DNA of 64,000 bases from Limonium bicolor (Eukaryota; Streptophyta; Magnoliopsida; Caryophyllales; Plumbaginaceae), in NCBI GenBank assembly GCA_023374045.1, contig CM041778.1, positions 290,571,533 to 290,635,532 on the forward strand, read 5' to 3'. Position numbers and translations under genes: made by a program. How positions within the stretch are numbered: the first letter of the stretch is position 1; each line of letters begins with the position of its first letter. The notes beneath the pieces were generated by a model, which saw only the letters and a program-made list of their open reading frames with translations, was not told the origin of the DNA and ran no database searches. Below, piece by piece: positions 33,621 through 45,735 of this stretch.

Positions 33621-34655
33621 CTTTTTGCTGTCCTCAAGCAAACCATGTACCTAAGTAGGAATGCTCAATACTAACAAATATTATGATAGGGTAGGATAAA
33701 GATCTTTGTCTTTAACTTATTGAGGAGTGTGAAAATAACTGCGTGTGGCATAGGTTGCTCAGGGTAAAAATAAAATATAGAGTTTCGGGTATGACTAAGG
33801 TACTTCAATTTTTCTTTGGTGACTCGAGAACTTTTACCATGGCGCAACTTCTCTCAAGAATGGGCATTGAGGAGAAAACAAAGGAAGAATAATTTATGCA
33901 TTTGTTTCACTTTTGCATAAGAGATGAAAAAATAGGCATCACGCCTTTGTATTCAAGAACACTCAACTCTCTTTTGTTGGTTACCATTGTGTCTCGCAAG
34001 TCCTTATTTTTAGTTTTCCTCTTTTTCTTTTTTTTAACAGAGAAGCACCCCTTAGCAATCCCTAAGAGAGAAGACAAAAGAACCCTGAGCAATAAAACCA
34101 ACCATTTGCAGATTATTGGTCACCACCGCATATAAATGCTCCTCAAAGTAATCAAAATTTTAAAAATTTTTGTACCATTTATCCCACAATTCATAACAGT
34201 ATTTTTTTAAAGAGAACAACCTACATTAGCAGGGTACATAATTTTAATTTTTGAACAATGCAAGATAAGCAGAGAGATTTAAACATTAGCACACTGCCCT
34301 GAAAAGGCTCTTCCCCACACTTAAGCTTAAGCAATGCCCCTCATTGCGTAGATGAATAAAATTAAGGGCATGCAATTAATAAAGGAAGAGTGTACTCCCA
34401 GATTTCGTAGAGTGTGTAGAGCTCCCCCAACTTGATGCAGCTGTGAAATGTCATGAATTGAACATGTAAAGACTATTATGTCTCAGCGAGAAGAAACTCA
34501 AGTGAAACCTGCATTTTATTATAACAAATAAAAGGGAAATATAGTACAAAAAGAAAACAACATTAAATTAAAGGAAAGATAAAAGATAGATAGTGGGTTG
34601 CCTCCCACCAAGCTGCCCGGGTTTAACGTCTCTAGCTAGACGTATTTGACCAAGC
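33621..34655 (-). other. Athila 3' noncoding region
   Basis: About 1 kb with no conserved ORF, where Athila relatives often keep an env-like gene. Nothing recognisable remains. Confidence 0.7.
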
Positions 34656-36075
34656 TTTAGTTTGGAGAAGAGTTCGAGGGCGAGTTGTCCCGCTGTTCTT
34701 GGACAAAATAAGTTGCAGATAGGTCAGTTGAAATATTAGAATGAGAATTATACCTTTTAAGACGTGCCCCGTTGACCTTGAAAGTTTCGCCTTGTTTGTT
34801 CTGGAGTTCAAAGGCACCGTACGGAGTCACACTAACAATCTGGAAAGGGCCGGCCCAATGAGACTTGAGTTTCCCAGGGAAGATCCTTAATCTTGAGTTA
34901 TATAAGAGAACCCAATCACCAATTTCGAAGTCCCTTTTGAGGATCATCCTGTCATGGAACTTTTTGGTGCGCTCTTTATAAATCTTTGCATTCTGGTAAG
35001 CCTGATCTCTCAGCTCTTCTAATTCGGAAAGTTGGAATTTCCTTTTCTCTCCCAGAAATTAAGTCAAAGTTTAGGGCCTTGATTGCCCAATATGCCTTAT
35101 GTCCAACTCTACAGGCAGCATGCTTTCCCATAGACCAGCTTAAAAGGAGACATCCCGATGGGAGTCTTGAATGCAGTGCGGTAAGCCCAAAGCGCATCAT
35201 CCAGCTTAAGTGCCCAATCCTTTCGTGATGAGTTAACCGTCTTCTGGAGGATCCATTTTAACTCACGGTTGGAAACTTCTGCTTGGCCGTTTGTCTGGGG
35301 GTGATAAGGTAAAGCTACCTTGTGACGTACCCCGTACTTAACCATAAGCGCTTCAAATAACGGTTGCAGAAGTGAGATCCTCCGTCACTGATAATAATTC
35401 TGGCACGCCAAACGGGTAAAGATGTGCTTCTTGAGGAACCTGGTTACTGTCTTTGCATCAGCATGATGACAGGGTATGGCTTCTACCCATTCGACACGTA
35501 ATCAACTGCCACTAAACATATTGGTGGCCCTGCGAGGAAGGGAACGGTCCCATAAATCAATGCCCCAACAATCAAAAGCTCCACTTCTAGTATCCCCTGT
35601 TGTGGCATTTCATGTCTCCTGGATGTGTTACCCATTTTCTGACAATTATCACATTGTTTGCAGAATTGGTACACATCTTTATGAAGGGTCGGCCAATAAA
35701 ATCCTGAGGCCAGGATCTTAGCTGCGGTCCTTGTGGGTCCATGGTGACCTCCGGCTTCCCGTGAGTGACAAAAATGTATGACGCTTGAAACCTCATCTTC
35801 CGGGAGACATCGTCGAATCAACCCATCAGCACTAACTCGGAACAAATACGGATCCTCCCAGAAATAATGCCTTGAGTCAGAAAGAAATTTCTTCTTCTGG
35901 GAGTAGGATAGATCATAGGGTACTGTTCCAGAGACTAAATAATTGGCCAGGTCCGCATACCATGGCTCCTGTACCTTGGTGATTGAGAAGACAGTCTCAT
36001 CGGGGAAGAATTCGTTGATAGGCACACTATCCGGAGTCACCAATCTAGAGAGATGGTCAGCGACAACATTCAATT
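34656..36075 (-). pseudogene. Athila integrase, frameshifted
   Basis: From about 36070: NVVADHLSRL (RNase H end), zinc finger VIHFCHSREAGGHHGPTRT with FCKQCDNCQKMG, then a degraded DDE core ([29 protein letters not shown] near 35300) and C-terminal [20 protein letters not shown] with HWAGPFQI. At least three frameshifts between 35480 and 34940. No chromodomain. Confidence 0.92.
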
Positions 36076-37235
36076 TCCGCTCTTATCTTTGACTTCGATG
36101 TCAAACTCTTGAAGTAGAAGAATCCAGCGCAACAAGCGAGGCTTGGCTTCTTGTTTTGTAAATAGTATTTGAGAGCGGAGTGGTCTGTATGCACGATGAC
36201 TTTGCTTCCCCATAAGTAATCTGAACTTATCAAGGGAGAAAACTATAGCCAGAAGTTCTTTTTCGGTGGTCGTATAGTTTTCTGGGCGTCATTTAGTGTT
36301 CTGCTGGCATAAGCATCACTCTCAAATTTTCTCTTTTCTGGCATAGAGCTGCCCCCACGGCGTAGTCACTTGCATCACACATGATCTCAAACGGAAGAGA
36401 CCAATCAGGTGGTATGACAACAGGTGCTGACACCAATTTTTGTGTTATAGTTTGGAAAGCAGCTGAACACCTTTCATCAAAATGAAACGGGGCATCTTTC
36501 TGTAGCAGGTCGGTCAATGGTTTGCTGATTTTGGAGAAGTCTTGTATAAACCGCCGATAAAATCCTGCATGCCCTAGAAACGCTCGTATATCTCTGACAG
36601 TAGTTGGTGCTGGTAACTTCTCGATAACCTCTACCTTGGCTTTATCCACCTCTATTCCTTTTGCTGATATTTTATGTCCAAGGACGATCCCGTCCTTGAC
36701 CATAAAATGACATTTCTCCCAGTTTAAAACGAGATTCGTATCCTCACACCGTCTTAGGATTAAATCAAGTTGTGCCAAGCATTTGTCGAAACTAGAGCCA
36801 TAGACTGAGAAGTCGTCCATAAAGACTTCTATGCTCTGCTCGATGAAATCAGCAAATATTGCTTGCATACATCTCTGGAAGGTAGCAGGGGCATTGCACA
36901 GACCGAAAGGCATTCGTCTGTATGCAAAGGTACCGTAAGGACAAGTGAAGGTTGTCTTGTCCTGGTCCTCAGGTGCGATTGGGATTTGGAAATACCCCGA
37001 GAACCCATCTAGAAAACAGTAGTACTCTTGCCCTGCTAGTCGCTCCAACATCTGGTCGATAAAGGGGAGAGGGAAATGATCCTTCTGGTTGCCAAGTTCA
37101 AACGCCGATAGTCAATACACATGCGCCATCCTGTGATCTTTCTTTGAGGGATAGTCTCTCCCTTTTCATTAATAACAGCTTCGATGCCCCCCTTCTTGGG
37201 ACAACTTGAACAGGACTGACCCATGGACTGTCAGA
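36076..37235 (-). pseudogene. Athila RT and RNase H, frameshifted
   Basis: TGWRMCIDYRRLN, MLERLAGQEYYCFLDGFSGY, MPFGLCNAPATFQRCM, catalytic EVFMDDFSVYGSSFDK, then NLVLNWEKCHFMVKDGIV, FLGHAGFYRRFIQDFSK and the RNase H start IMCDASDYAVGAALCQK. The rest of RNase H (36290-36075) is split by frame changes. A long intact block spans 37051-36293. Confidence 0.93.
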
Positions 37236-38393
37236 AATTGGATAAATGATGTTCGCGTCAAGGAGTTTCAGAACCTCCTTTCGAACTACCTCCTTGAGGT
37301 TAGGGTTTAGCCGGCGTTGAGGTTGCCTGATAGACTTGTAGTTTTCCTCCATATAGATATGGTGCGTGCAATAGGAGGGGTCAATTCCTTTGATATCAGC
37401 AATAGTCCACCCGATTGCTGTCTTGTGCTTCTTTAATACCTCAAGTAACCTTGTTTCCTCCCCGGAATTCAGAGAAGAGGAAATAATGACAGGCAAATGG
37501 TCATTTTCAGCTAGGAAGGCATACTTGAGGTTAGAGGGTATTTCTTTAAGCTCGAGTTCAGGTGGTTGTTCCACTGATGGAATTGATTTTTGAGGTTTTC
37601 TGTCGAGTTCTTCGATTGGTGGCCGGTACGCTTGATAACCAGCCCTTCCTTTCTCTACGTACGCCAGCATGGCGTTAACTTCCGGATCCTCCACCTTTTC
37701 TTCTAGAGAAGTAAATAATACTCGCTCTAGCGGTTCAGTTTCAGCTTCCAAGATGGAAGATGGGGAATACATGTCCTCATCTGTAGCAAAATCGCTTTCC
37801 TCCTCCTCATCATCTGTGAATCCCACTGCTTAGCATGAGGAGAAAAGTTTGAGCTTTTCTTCATCATTTTCTGCATGTCGAATTCAATCGTTTCATCCTC
37901 GTACCGAAGAGTGATTTTCCCATCATGGACGTCAATGATGGCTTTGGCGGTACTCAGAAACGGTCGACCTAGAATCAGGGGAACCTCACATCGTCATCCA
38001 TTTCTAGAATGACGAAATCAGCTGGAAAGATAAAGCGAGACACTCCAACTACCAGATCCGGACTATGCCCATGGGCTTGATCTCTGATCTGTCTGCTAGT
38101 TGGAGTTTGAAAGGAACCGGTTGCATTTCTCCTCCTTTAACTTTCAAGAAGGTGGCGTATGGCATGATATTAATGCTGGCTCCTAGGTCGCATAGACCAC
38201 TTCCACAGTCCTCCCCACCTATAAAACACGGGATCACGGGATTTCCCGGATCTGTTTGTTTGGGGGGTGCTCGAAGAAGGGCCGCAGAGCATTCCTCCGT
38301 GAGGTGCACTGTTTCTTTCCAGGTTTCTTTTTCTTCTTTGTCAAGAGATCCTTTAGAATTTGGCGTAGTTAGGCATCTCTTGCAAAGCATCAA
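37098..38393 (-). pseudogene. Athila protease and PR-RT linker
   Basis: Protease 38393-38049: CFIGGEDCGSGLCDLGASIN with the DLGAS active site used by Athila. After a break, 37826-37098 is the acidic linker (DDEEEESDF) leading to LPVIISSSLNSGEETRL, GWTIADIKGIDPSYC and PQRRLNPNLKEVVRKEVLKL, the start of RT. The two open blocks are in different frames. Confidence 0.9.
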
Positions 38394-39189
38394 GTATAGG
38401 TATGTCGAGAGTCAGTTTCTTGAAAATGCTCAAGAATTTGGAGAACTGCTCATCTAGGTGTTTCTTTTTCATTCTGTTTGGAAATGGGAGTTCACTGTTT
38501 TTATGAGTGGAAGTTGGGATGTCGATGGTAACTCGAGATGGAGGTGGAGTAGCAGGAGTAGGAACTTGGATTTCTGAGGGAGGTGAAGTTGGTTTGATGG
38601 TTTCTTCAACATTGATATAGGTCTTCATGATTTTCTTTTTCTTTTCCTTTGCTGGTGGCAAGTTCCCTTCCACTCCTTAAGGAGACTGCACACAAGTTTG
38701 TTGATTGAAATGTGCCATCGTCTATAAGGATTGAATTCTTGTTCCTTTGGATTGGGGTTAGTCTGTGAAGGGAATTGACCAGGTGGTCTTTGTTGTGAGT
38801 AGTAACTGTTGGATCTGAGATTGCAAGGCTTTTTGGTCTTTGCGCAAGCGCACCTCTTCTTGCGTATCTCTGGATTTACCCATCATAGCCTTAACATCTC
38901 TTGCATTTGAGACATTCAGACTCAGGATTCGAAGGAGGTGAGCCGGTCGACTCGAAAGCTTCATTGCCATAAGGCTGTTGTTGATATTGGCCTTTGGCCT
39001 CCTTGGAAATTGGACTGAGGTCTGTAGTTTTGGGATGTTTTGTAGGGTATGTGGTTCTGGATATTTTCTGTGTTTGAGTAGCGAGTTAGAAGGTTGGATT
39101 GGTGTTACTTGCCATGGTTGTCTGTATCCTGAATTGTTGTGATGTAGTTTGCTTCCTCCGCTGCTTTTAATTCTTGTAGTTGGGGGCAT
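38353..39189 (-). pseudogene. Athila Gag C-terminal region, frameshifted
   Basis: Two open blocks (39189-38758 and 38673-38353) with basic and proline-rich text, then PFPNRMKKKHLDEQFSKFL and ALQEMPNYAKF, which in the family lead to protease. Frame changes near 39180, 38750 and 38370. Confidence 0.8.
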
Positions 39190-40294
39190 TGTTCATAGTC
39201 AGGCCCGCACATTGCGTACAAGAAATAATAGGAGAAGATTGGGAAAGAGGAGCATAGCCTGGAGGGATTGTAGATGATCGGGAAATCATCGACTTAGCTT
39301 GCTGGGGGAAGGAATTCATAGCCATCTGCTCAACCACTTTCTGCAGAGTGCTGACTTTTATTGCCTGCTGAGCATTGCTCTCCATGAGTTGCTCATGGCT
39401 TTTCATCAATTGGTCGAACTTATTATCACTTTCCCCAACATGATATAATCCTGGAGTACCGCTCCTTGATCCACCGGAGGCACAGTCTCTGATTTCTTCA
39501 CAGAGAGACTCCATGCTATTCAGGAATTGTACTCCTGGCTTTTTCAGAATGTCAGCCCCTAACGAAGATAACACCATTGTTCTGCACGGACCGATCAAGC
39601 CCTTGTAGAACAATTGTGATACTTGTTCTTTCGTCAGACCATGGTGAGGACAAGTAAGTAGTAGACCCTTGAAACGGTCCCAAGTTTCACAAATATTCTC
39701 CGACCCAGGTTGCTTGAAATTATAGATTTCAGCAATCATCTCTAATGTTCGGCTCGGGGGTAGGAATTTGTCGTAGAACTTGGTGGCCATGTCGTCCCAT
39801 GTACCGATGGTACTTGGTGTTAAGCTATGATACCACTTGCTCGCGTTTCCCGTCAGGCTGTGTGGGAATAATGACAATCTTGCATATTGAAGTACTGCAT
39901 CTGTCGTAGTAAGACTATTGGCATGTTGCAAGAATTTTGTAACATGTAACAGGGCTTCGTCTGGACTGGTGCCATCAAACATGCCCAACTCCTTCACACA
40001 TCTGATCTGATGATATGGCTTCAGTTTCTGCCACTCATCGTATTCAGATGGGCTGAGGTGAGGAAGGATGATAGCAGGCTGCTGTCCTTGGTTAGACGGC
40101 CTGTTGATATTTCGAACCGTCGCTGGTGTAGATGCCATGTTAGCTTCCGGGTCAGAATCTATCACTGTGGTGGTATTTCGTTGAGTTCGTCTCTGCCTTA
40201 GGGTACGCAGAAAGGTTCTCTCGATCTCTGGATTATAGCCAACCGTGTGATTATTAATATTTTCTGGGAGACTGTTTGACCTGGTAAAAGGCAT
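39167..40294 (-). CDS. Athila Gag, N-terminal and capsid region
   Basis: 375 codons from MPFTRSNSLPEN. The capsid-like gag domain is clear: LLHVTKFLQHANS, ARLSLFPHSLTGNASKWYHS, MATKFYDKFLPPSRT and ETWDRFKGLLLTCPHHGL, then LFYKGLIGPCRTM. Ends at CTQCAGLTMNN, where a zinc-knuckle remnant meets a frameshift. Start chosen as the first ATG after the PBS leader. Confidence 0.92.
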   Translation of the reverse strand: MPFTRSNSLPENINNHTVGYNPEIERTFLRTLRQRRTQRNTTTVIDSDPEANMASTPATVRNINRPSNQGQQPAIILPHLSPSEYDEWQKLKPYHQIRCVKELGMFDGTSPDEALLHVTKFLQHANSLTTTDAVLQYARLSLFPHSLTGNASKWYHSLTPSTIGTWDDMATKFYDKFLPPSRTLEMIAEIYNFKQPGSENICETWDRFKGLLLTCPHHGLTKEQVSQLFYKGLIGPCRTMVLSSLGADILKKPGVQFLNSMESLCEEIRDCASGGSRSGTPGLYHVGESDNKFDQLMKSHEQLMESNAQQAIKVSTLQKVVEQMAMNSFPQQAKSMISRSSTIPPGYAPLSQSSPIISCTQCAGLTMNNAPNYKN

Positions 40295-40690
40295 TCACCA
40301 CTCAAAACAGAGAAAAGAACTGGTTATACGTTAGAATAAATAAAAATGTTAGGAATTAGTAGACAGAAATTTAAAGTTAGTAGTTAGGGACAATGGAAAG
40401 AAATAACAGAAAATTGAAATGACAATGGAACGAAATGACAATGGAACGAAATGACAGGAAATTTGAAGTTAGTAGTTAGAGACAATGGAATATTAAAGGA
40501 CAATGGAATTGAAATGACAGAAATAAATGACAATAATATTAAAATGTCAGAACTCCGAAGTCCAAAGTTAGATGTCCAGGTCAGATCAGAAGTCCGATGT
40601 CCGAAATTAGATTATTAACAAGATAATATTGACAGATTATTATAATATAACAGGTGAATTAACCGGGGCTTAGGGACTAGATTAAATCAA
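40295..40690 (-). other. Athila 5' leader with short repeats
   Basis: Noncoding. GACAATGGAA(C)GAAATGACA recurs four or so times (40390-40525) and AGATGTCC/GAAGTCCGA twice (40550-40600). May carry packaging signals; not shown. Confidence 0.6.
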
Positions 40691-40709
40691 GTCCCCGGCA
40701 ACGGCGCCA
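40691..40709 (-). other. Athila primer binding site, tRNA-Asp type
   Basis: The minus strand reads TGGCGCCGTTGCCGGGGAC three bases from the LTR end, the PBS typical of Athila elements. Confidence 0.93.
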
Positions 40710-40712
40710 TTT

Positions 40713-42350
40713 TGCAGAGTGGATTTATCGTGAGTTTTAGCACTGGTGAAATTGATAAAAAGAAAGAAATTAATACTCAAATATCCGTCGGGCTGAAAAT
40801 AAAACCCGGTCGCAGTAGTATAGAAGACAGAAGCGGCCGGGGTCAAACCGTGGGACTTATAGCGAGATAAAATAGTTCCTAAGCTTGTCACAAAAGGGGG
40901 GAAGTTAATTGACTTGTTTTGAGAAAATATTAAGCAGATTAAATGAGTGCAGATGAATTAAATGGAACTCCGGGTTTAGGTTTTATATAATCTGATTAAT
41001 TATGCTATCTCTACCGGTTTAATATATTAGTTTGGCAAAGTTCCTGTTATTATCCTAAGGACTAAGTCATAGACCCTTAAGAACTCGTTTACCAGAAAAT
41101 GCTCGGTCTAATCAAGGTTCGAGCAATACTATGTAAACGGACGTTAAATTCGAGGAATTATAATTGCATCTGAAAATACTAACCTATTAAATCATAATAA
41201 GCTTTCTCTCAGATTACGGCTTAATTAACCTGTCTATTTATCACCTGGTCTGATCAAAATAGACTTAGGAAAGCATTTTAATAAATTCATGTAATTTATT
41301 AAAATGGTGAGAGAAAACCTTTAAGCGTAACAAACTGTATTTATTTTAACTGGTAGAAATATTGATTACATAATTAAACAAACCATAATTAAAACCTTTG
41401 CCTGGAGCAAATCCTCCTTAGCCAGACATATTAACTGGTAATAAGTCAGACAGAGGTTGGACGTAATAATAACACGGAGGCGTGAATAGAGAATGGAGAA
41501 ATGAAGAGAACGAAGAGTGGAACATGTACGTAAGTTATTGTAAGTGGAATGAGTGAATTGGAGAGTTTGAGATCTGTGGACTGAATGGTGTGTTGTGATG
41601 TACGGGAGCGATTTACTGGAAGAGAATGAGATGAGGTGAGCGTGAGTGATTTTCTGGTTTACTCCTTGCACTCGTACAAGGTTGCTGTGAATGGTTATTT
41701 ATAGAAGAAAGGAACAGTAGTCTGGAGCAGAGGAATTGCAGTTGATTGCTTCCTTGATTGCTTCATTGATTGCTTCATTTATTGCAGGGGACAGAGCCGA
41801 AACGCGTACGCGATTTAAGGTAGGCGGAGCAGATGCCAGTTGCAGAGTCGGCGCGAAGAAGAAAACTGTTTCGTGACTGATTATAGTCACGTCCGCCTAG
41901 CAACTGCCTAAAGCCAGGCGGTCTTGAGCCTTGTCTGCCTAGGCTTCCGCCCCAATAGAGGCGGTTCTTTATGTGTGTCCGCCTTTACTTCCGCCCCAAT
42001 AGAGGCGGTTCTTTTGTGAGTCGTCCGCCTTGGAGTAGCTGCAGTGGTGGAGTCCGCCTGCATCTAGGCGGTTGCCTAGGCGGTTGTGAGGACCTATTTT
42101 CCTTCAAACTTTGACCGGCTCTAGATTCTTCGTTTGGACCCCGTTTTCTGAGCCGTTTGCGTCTATGCGTTCGTCTCTTCGTCTACTTCACTCCCGGCTT
42201 GGTTTTCTTCATGTTAAACCAATAATTTGTGAGATAAACAATAAAACATAAACTAGAGGAAAACTAACCGAAGTGGAGAAATGAGCAAGAAAAGTGCTAA
42301 TATTATATATGAAATACACCTATAAATCATGCTCATTTGGACACTTATCA
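40713..42350 (-). repeat. Athila 5' LTR
   Basis: Same edges as the 3' LTR and near-identical throughout. Minus-strand TATA box at 41696-41704. Repeat array at 41890-42092. Confidence 0.95.
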
Positions 42351-42355
42351 GAAGA

Positions 42356-42714
42356 AGAGAGATAATGATAGCAAGTGTGACTCAGACTAAGTATGTGTAA
42401 GTACTAGGAAGTTGGTGAGCTTGATAGGACTGGGTCTGGGAGTTAATACTTTGTGTATTTTGTAAACAGATAAGTTGGGGAACGGTTGGGGAACCATAGG
42501 CCTGCTGTCATGAGAGGGTAGAGGACTTTGGGATAAAGACCTAAACTGTCCCGGAGTCTGTAGGTAGTGTGAGGGAGATTGAGTGAATTTCTATGTGTAA
42601 ATTTTCAATCAAAAAGAAGTTTCCACTTTGAGTTTATCAAGTGCTTTCCTCAACTATTAAGTAGTTCACATAGGATAACAATACGTTCGCGACCAGTCAA
42701 GGACGCATCAGAAG
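42356..42714 (+). repeat. LTR-like insertion, right part
   Basis: Continues 31258-31945 across the Athila insertion. Ends near GCGACCAGTCAAGGACGCATCA, followed by GAAGC and the repeated ACCAGCC. Confidence 0.5.
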
Positions 42715-43204
42715 CACCAGCCAGTTTCAGTCTTTCCAACATCTAATCATTGAATGGTAAGGGGTAATGGTCATTCCGGCTGCCCATGTTCAACTTCCGC
42801 TAATTAATACAAACTCTCCACCCCGTGGTAGTTATCTGAGGAACTAACTCTCCCTTGGCATTTTTACAACCGTGATACCTCCTTTCTTTGACACCACTTC
42901 CACTAGGGTCACCCACTTATTGTCAGATTTAGCGTTGATGACGTTTGAGTGGAGCAACTTCATGACCTCTTTTTAACCACCTTCTTCATGTTCGGGTTGA
43001 ACCTCTTTGAGGTTAGACTAATGGATAGTGTTTATCCTCCATGAAAATCTGATGGGTGCAGAAATGAGGATTAAACCCTTTTTATGTCAGAGATTGACCA
43101 TTTAATGGCTCATTTGTGGTTTGGAGGCACCTTCCAAAGATTTTCCACATGTGCACCTATGAGAGAGGAAGAAATAATAACAGGTAGATCACACGGGTCA
43201 GTAA
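42715..43204 (-). pseudogene. Ancient Athila-type RT N-terminal fragment (piece 2 of 3)
   Basis: Fragments over several frames: DLPVI, AIKWSISDIK, FNPNMKKVVKK, GWRVCIN, RKLNMGSRNDHYPLPFNDQM and LERLKLAG. It runs straight into piece 3 (30585-31257) once the insertion is removed, and its upstream side joins piece 1 at 63293. Confidence 0.85.
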
Positions 43205-43210
43205 ATTAAG

Positions 43211-44405
43211 TGATGAGTGTCCAAATGAGCATGATTTAGGTGTGCATTTCATATGTTAAATCAACACTTTTCATGCTCATTGCTCTACTCTAGCTAGTTT
43301 TCCTCTAGTTTTACGTTTTATTTGTATTTTACACATTTATTTATTAAACAGGAGGAATAACATACATATGAATATATTAGATGAAGAAACCAATGTGTGG
43401 ATGCAAACAGATCCAAAATTAGAGCTAAAACGAGGAAACTATATCAAAAACAAAGTTGATTTCAAGAAGTAAGGTCCGGGATTGTGTCCGGGAACTAAAC
43501 CCGGACCACACCTAGAATGAACTTTTTGCCTATTTTTCACCCCGGTCCAGGTATATGTCCGGGAATATAAACCGGACCCAGCCCAGTTTGCAGCAGAACG
43601 TGTTTCAAAAAGTAGAAAAAGAGGGGAAGTGAGGGGGGTTGGACTCATGCGGCTCCAGGCAAGAAACTAGAAGAGAAAGAATAGAAGAGGAAGAGGAAGA
43701 AGGAGAAAGGAAGAGCTCCACTCCCATTGAAGCTCCTGACCTTATCCATGGCCATTTCTCTCCCTTATCTTTTCTCTATCTCTACTATGCTTTAGTAGTC
43801 TCTTTGTAGCTAAGGATTGGGATTTTGCCCAAATCCCCCAAACTTCATTGTTGAATCTTGGATTGATGTTTATGCTATATTTTAGTCCTTTTTCTTAATT
43901 GAAGATGATTATTTAGAGATTATGGACTTAAGCTTGTCTTTGTTTATTTAGGGATTTGCTTAGGGTTTGTTCTAATTAATTGTCATTATGTTAAATTGGT
44001 TGGTTTGATATCACCGATTAGTTTAGCATTAGTGTGGGATTCTATGGACAGACTTTCAGAAATGTAAATTTATACTGTTGGGTCTAAATCATAGTTAGCC
44101 AATTTTCACTGTTTTGGAGATAAGGTTCTCATTGCAACTTAGGGTAGATTTGAGCTTAACGCTTCCGATTGAATTGAAGACTCGACTAACGGTCAGTTTC
44201 CATCTAAATTGGTTAATATTTATAGACCATGATGGCTGTTAATTGAATTCTCGTTGTTTAGCTATAGATCAAATATTCGACAATTGGTAGTAAAAGGGTG
44301 TGGGTGCGATTTTCCATCCCGGGCTACACCTATCCTAGAATAGTTAGTTTAGTTTTATTGTGTTTCTTTTATTTCTCCAATCACAACCAAAAACCCAACC
44401 CCCCC
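43211..44405 (+). repeat. Athila-like solo LTR, left part
   Basis: Starts TGATGAGTGTCCAAATGAGCATGATTTAGG, much like the minus-strand start of the Athila LTR at 42350. Contains GTCCGGGA...CCCGGACC inverted repeats (43468-43575). Continues at 63114 after the element A insertion. A 5-bp AGTAA occurs at 43200-43204 and at 63288-63292, six bases away from the TG at left. Confidence 0.75.
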
Positions 44406-44897
44406 TGTTATACCAAAAATTTCAACCCCCCCGAAGGAGAGTCTCTACTAATAGGATAGTAGCGAGGGTTCCCGGTTCGATCGGCACATTTCAGAGTACT
44501 AGGGACAGCTTAGTCATCTCCGAGGGCACTTTCGTAAATTTTCAAGGCTCCTAAGCCCCCTATAGGCTTTCTCTCTCCTCCAAATAAGGGTCAAATCAAT
44601 TCAAAATGCTTTGAAATTTTAACCCATGATAGAGGATGACATCTGAAGCATAATGGCGTTGGAATTTTGATTTTTCGAATTTCCAATAATTTTCTAGCAA
44701 TTTCTGATTGAATCTGACGAGAAATTGAATTTAAAAATATTCCAATGTCCAAAAAATTCGATTCCACTTTAGAAAATTCAGAAATATCATCCTTTACCCA
44801 TGTGTAAAATTTCATAATCAAATTCCTTTTGGAAGCCCATGAGCTAAAACGTTGGTAAATCTCGGTTTTTACCGGATTTTTCTATCTTTAAGGAAGC

Positions 44898-44907
44898 CTA
44901 TATAAGG
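44898..44907 (+). promoter_or_regulatory. TATA box of element A 5' LTR
   Basis: CTATATAAGG, repeated at the matching place in the 3' LTR (52248-52257). Element B LTRs have CTATAAAAGG at 53558-53567 and 61144-61153. Confidence 0.7.
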
Positions 44908-45474
44908 AACCTTATCCCATGATCAAAGGAGAACCTCAAGAACCCTAGACTCTCAAAGAAGGCAGCCGTCTCTCTCTCTCCACGTTTTGAACTCCGGAGC
45001 CACAGTCAAACACCAAAATCTCACCAAAATCAACACCAAAACACGTTTTTCAACTCCCACAACATCATCCATCATCAAACCCTCACCAAAACAGCACCAA
45101 AACGTGAAGAACATCAAGAACAGCAAGGAGTCAGAAGCTCGGTTCGAAGTTCCTCCGGATCCGCCATCAACGAGGCCTCCGAAGAATCCCGACGTGAAGA
45201 AGCACCACGAATCTGAAGGTAAAACAGGTTGCAATTCTATTTCTAACTCTCCACGACCTTATTAACTCTCTGTCAAATTTTGGGTTCAAACTAACCTTTT
45301 TACGCTTCTGTATTGCTAATTACTTTTGTTTCTGCCTTGTTACTTGTTCGTCAAGTTTCGTACATAATTCGATTTCAAACTGCAATCTTTCAATTACTAA
45401 CGAATTGTACATCTTTCAGGCTACAGACCCATAAAATTTGAGCCAAAAACACCTTCGGGAACAGCCTCAACGCC

Positions 45475-45735
45475 GTCGTCCGAGGGCGGTCCGCACCCAC
45501 GGACGTGATGTCCGAGGTCCCGGATTCCCTGTCCGTAAGCCCGGACGCCCAAGGACGGCGGCGGGATTTTTAAAAATTCAAAATTTAGGTTTTCTAATAA
45601 TGTCCGGGCCCACGGACAGCCTGTCCGTGGCCCTGGACATCGCAATTTTCTGTTTTCCTTTAATTTCGACTCTTCTGTATAATTAGGTTAACCGGGGTCC
45701 GTGGTCTCGGACATGGGGTCCGTGGCTACGGACGT
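45475..45735. repeat. GTCCG/CGGAC palindromic array in A/B LTRs
   Basis: Dense opposed GTCCG and CGGAC words separated by an AT-rich spacer (TTTTTAAAAATTC). Also present at 54130-54400, 61715-61985 and 62425-62690, in every LTR copy. GC and CpG content contrast sharply with the surroundings. Confidence 0.88.

Larger units (their letters stand above)
31946..42350 (-). mobile_element. Athila-type Ty3 element, complete ends
   Basis: Two LTRs of about 1.65 kb with TG/CA edges, the perfect 5-bp duplication GAAGA (31941-31945, 42351-42355), a PBS for tRNA-Asp, a PPT, and gag-pol on the minus strand. Pol is broken by many small frameshifts. There is a 1-kb noncoding stretch after integrase instead of an env-like gene. 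LTRs differ by few changes and one roughly 20-base deletion in the repeat array, so insertion was fairly recent. Confidence 0.95.

Noticed and set aside
45421..45686. ORFs repeated in each A/B LTR (also 54082-54345, 61668-61931, 62391-62594)
   Set aside because: Conserved only because LTR copies are identical; they cover the GTCCG palindrome array, open on both strands owing to high GC.
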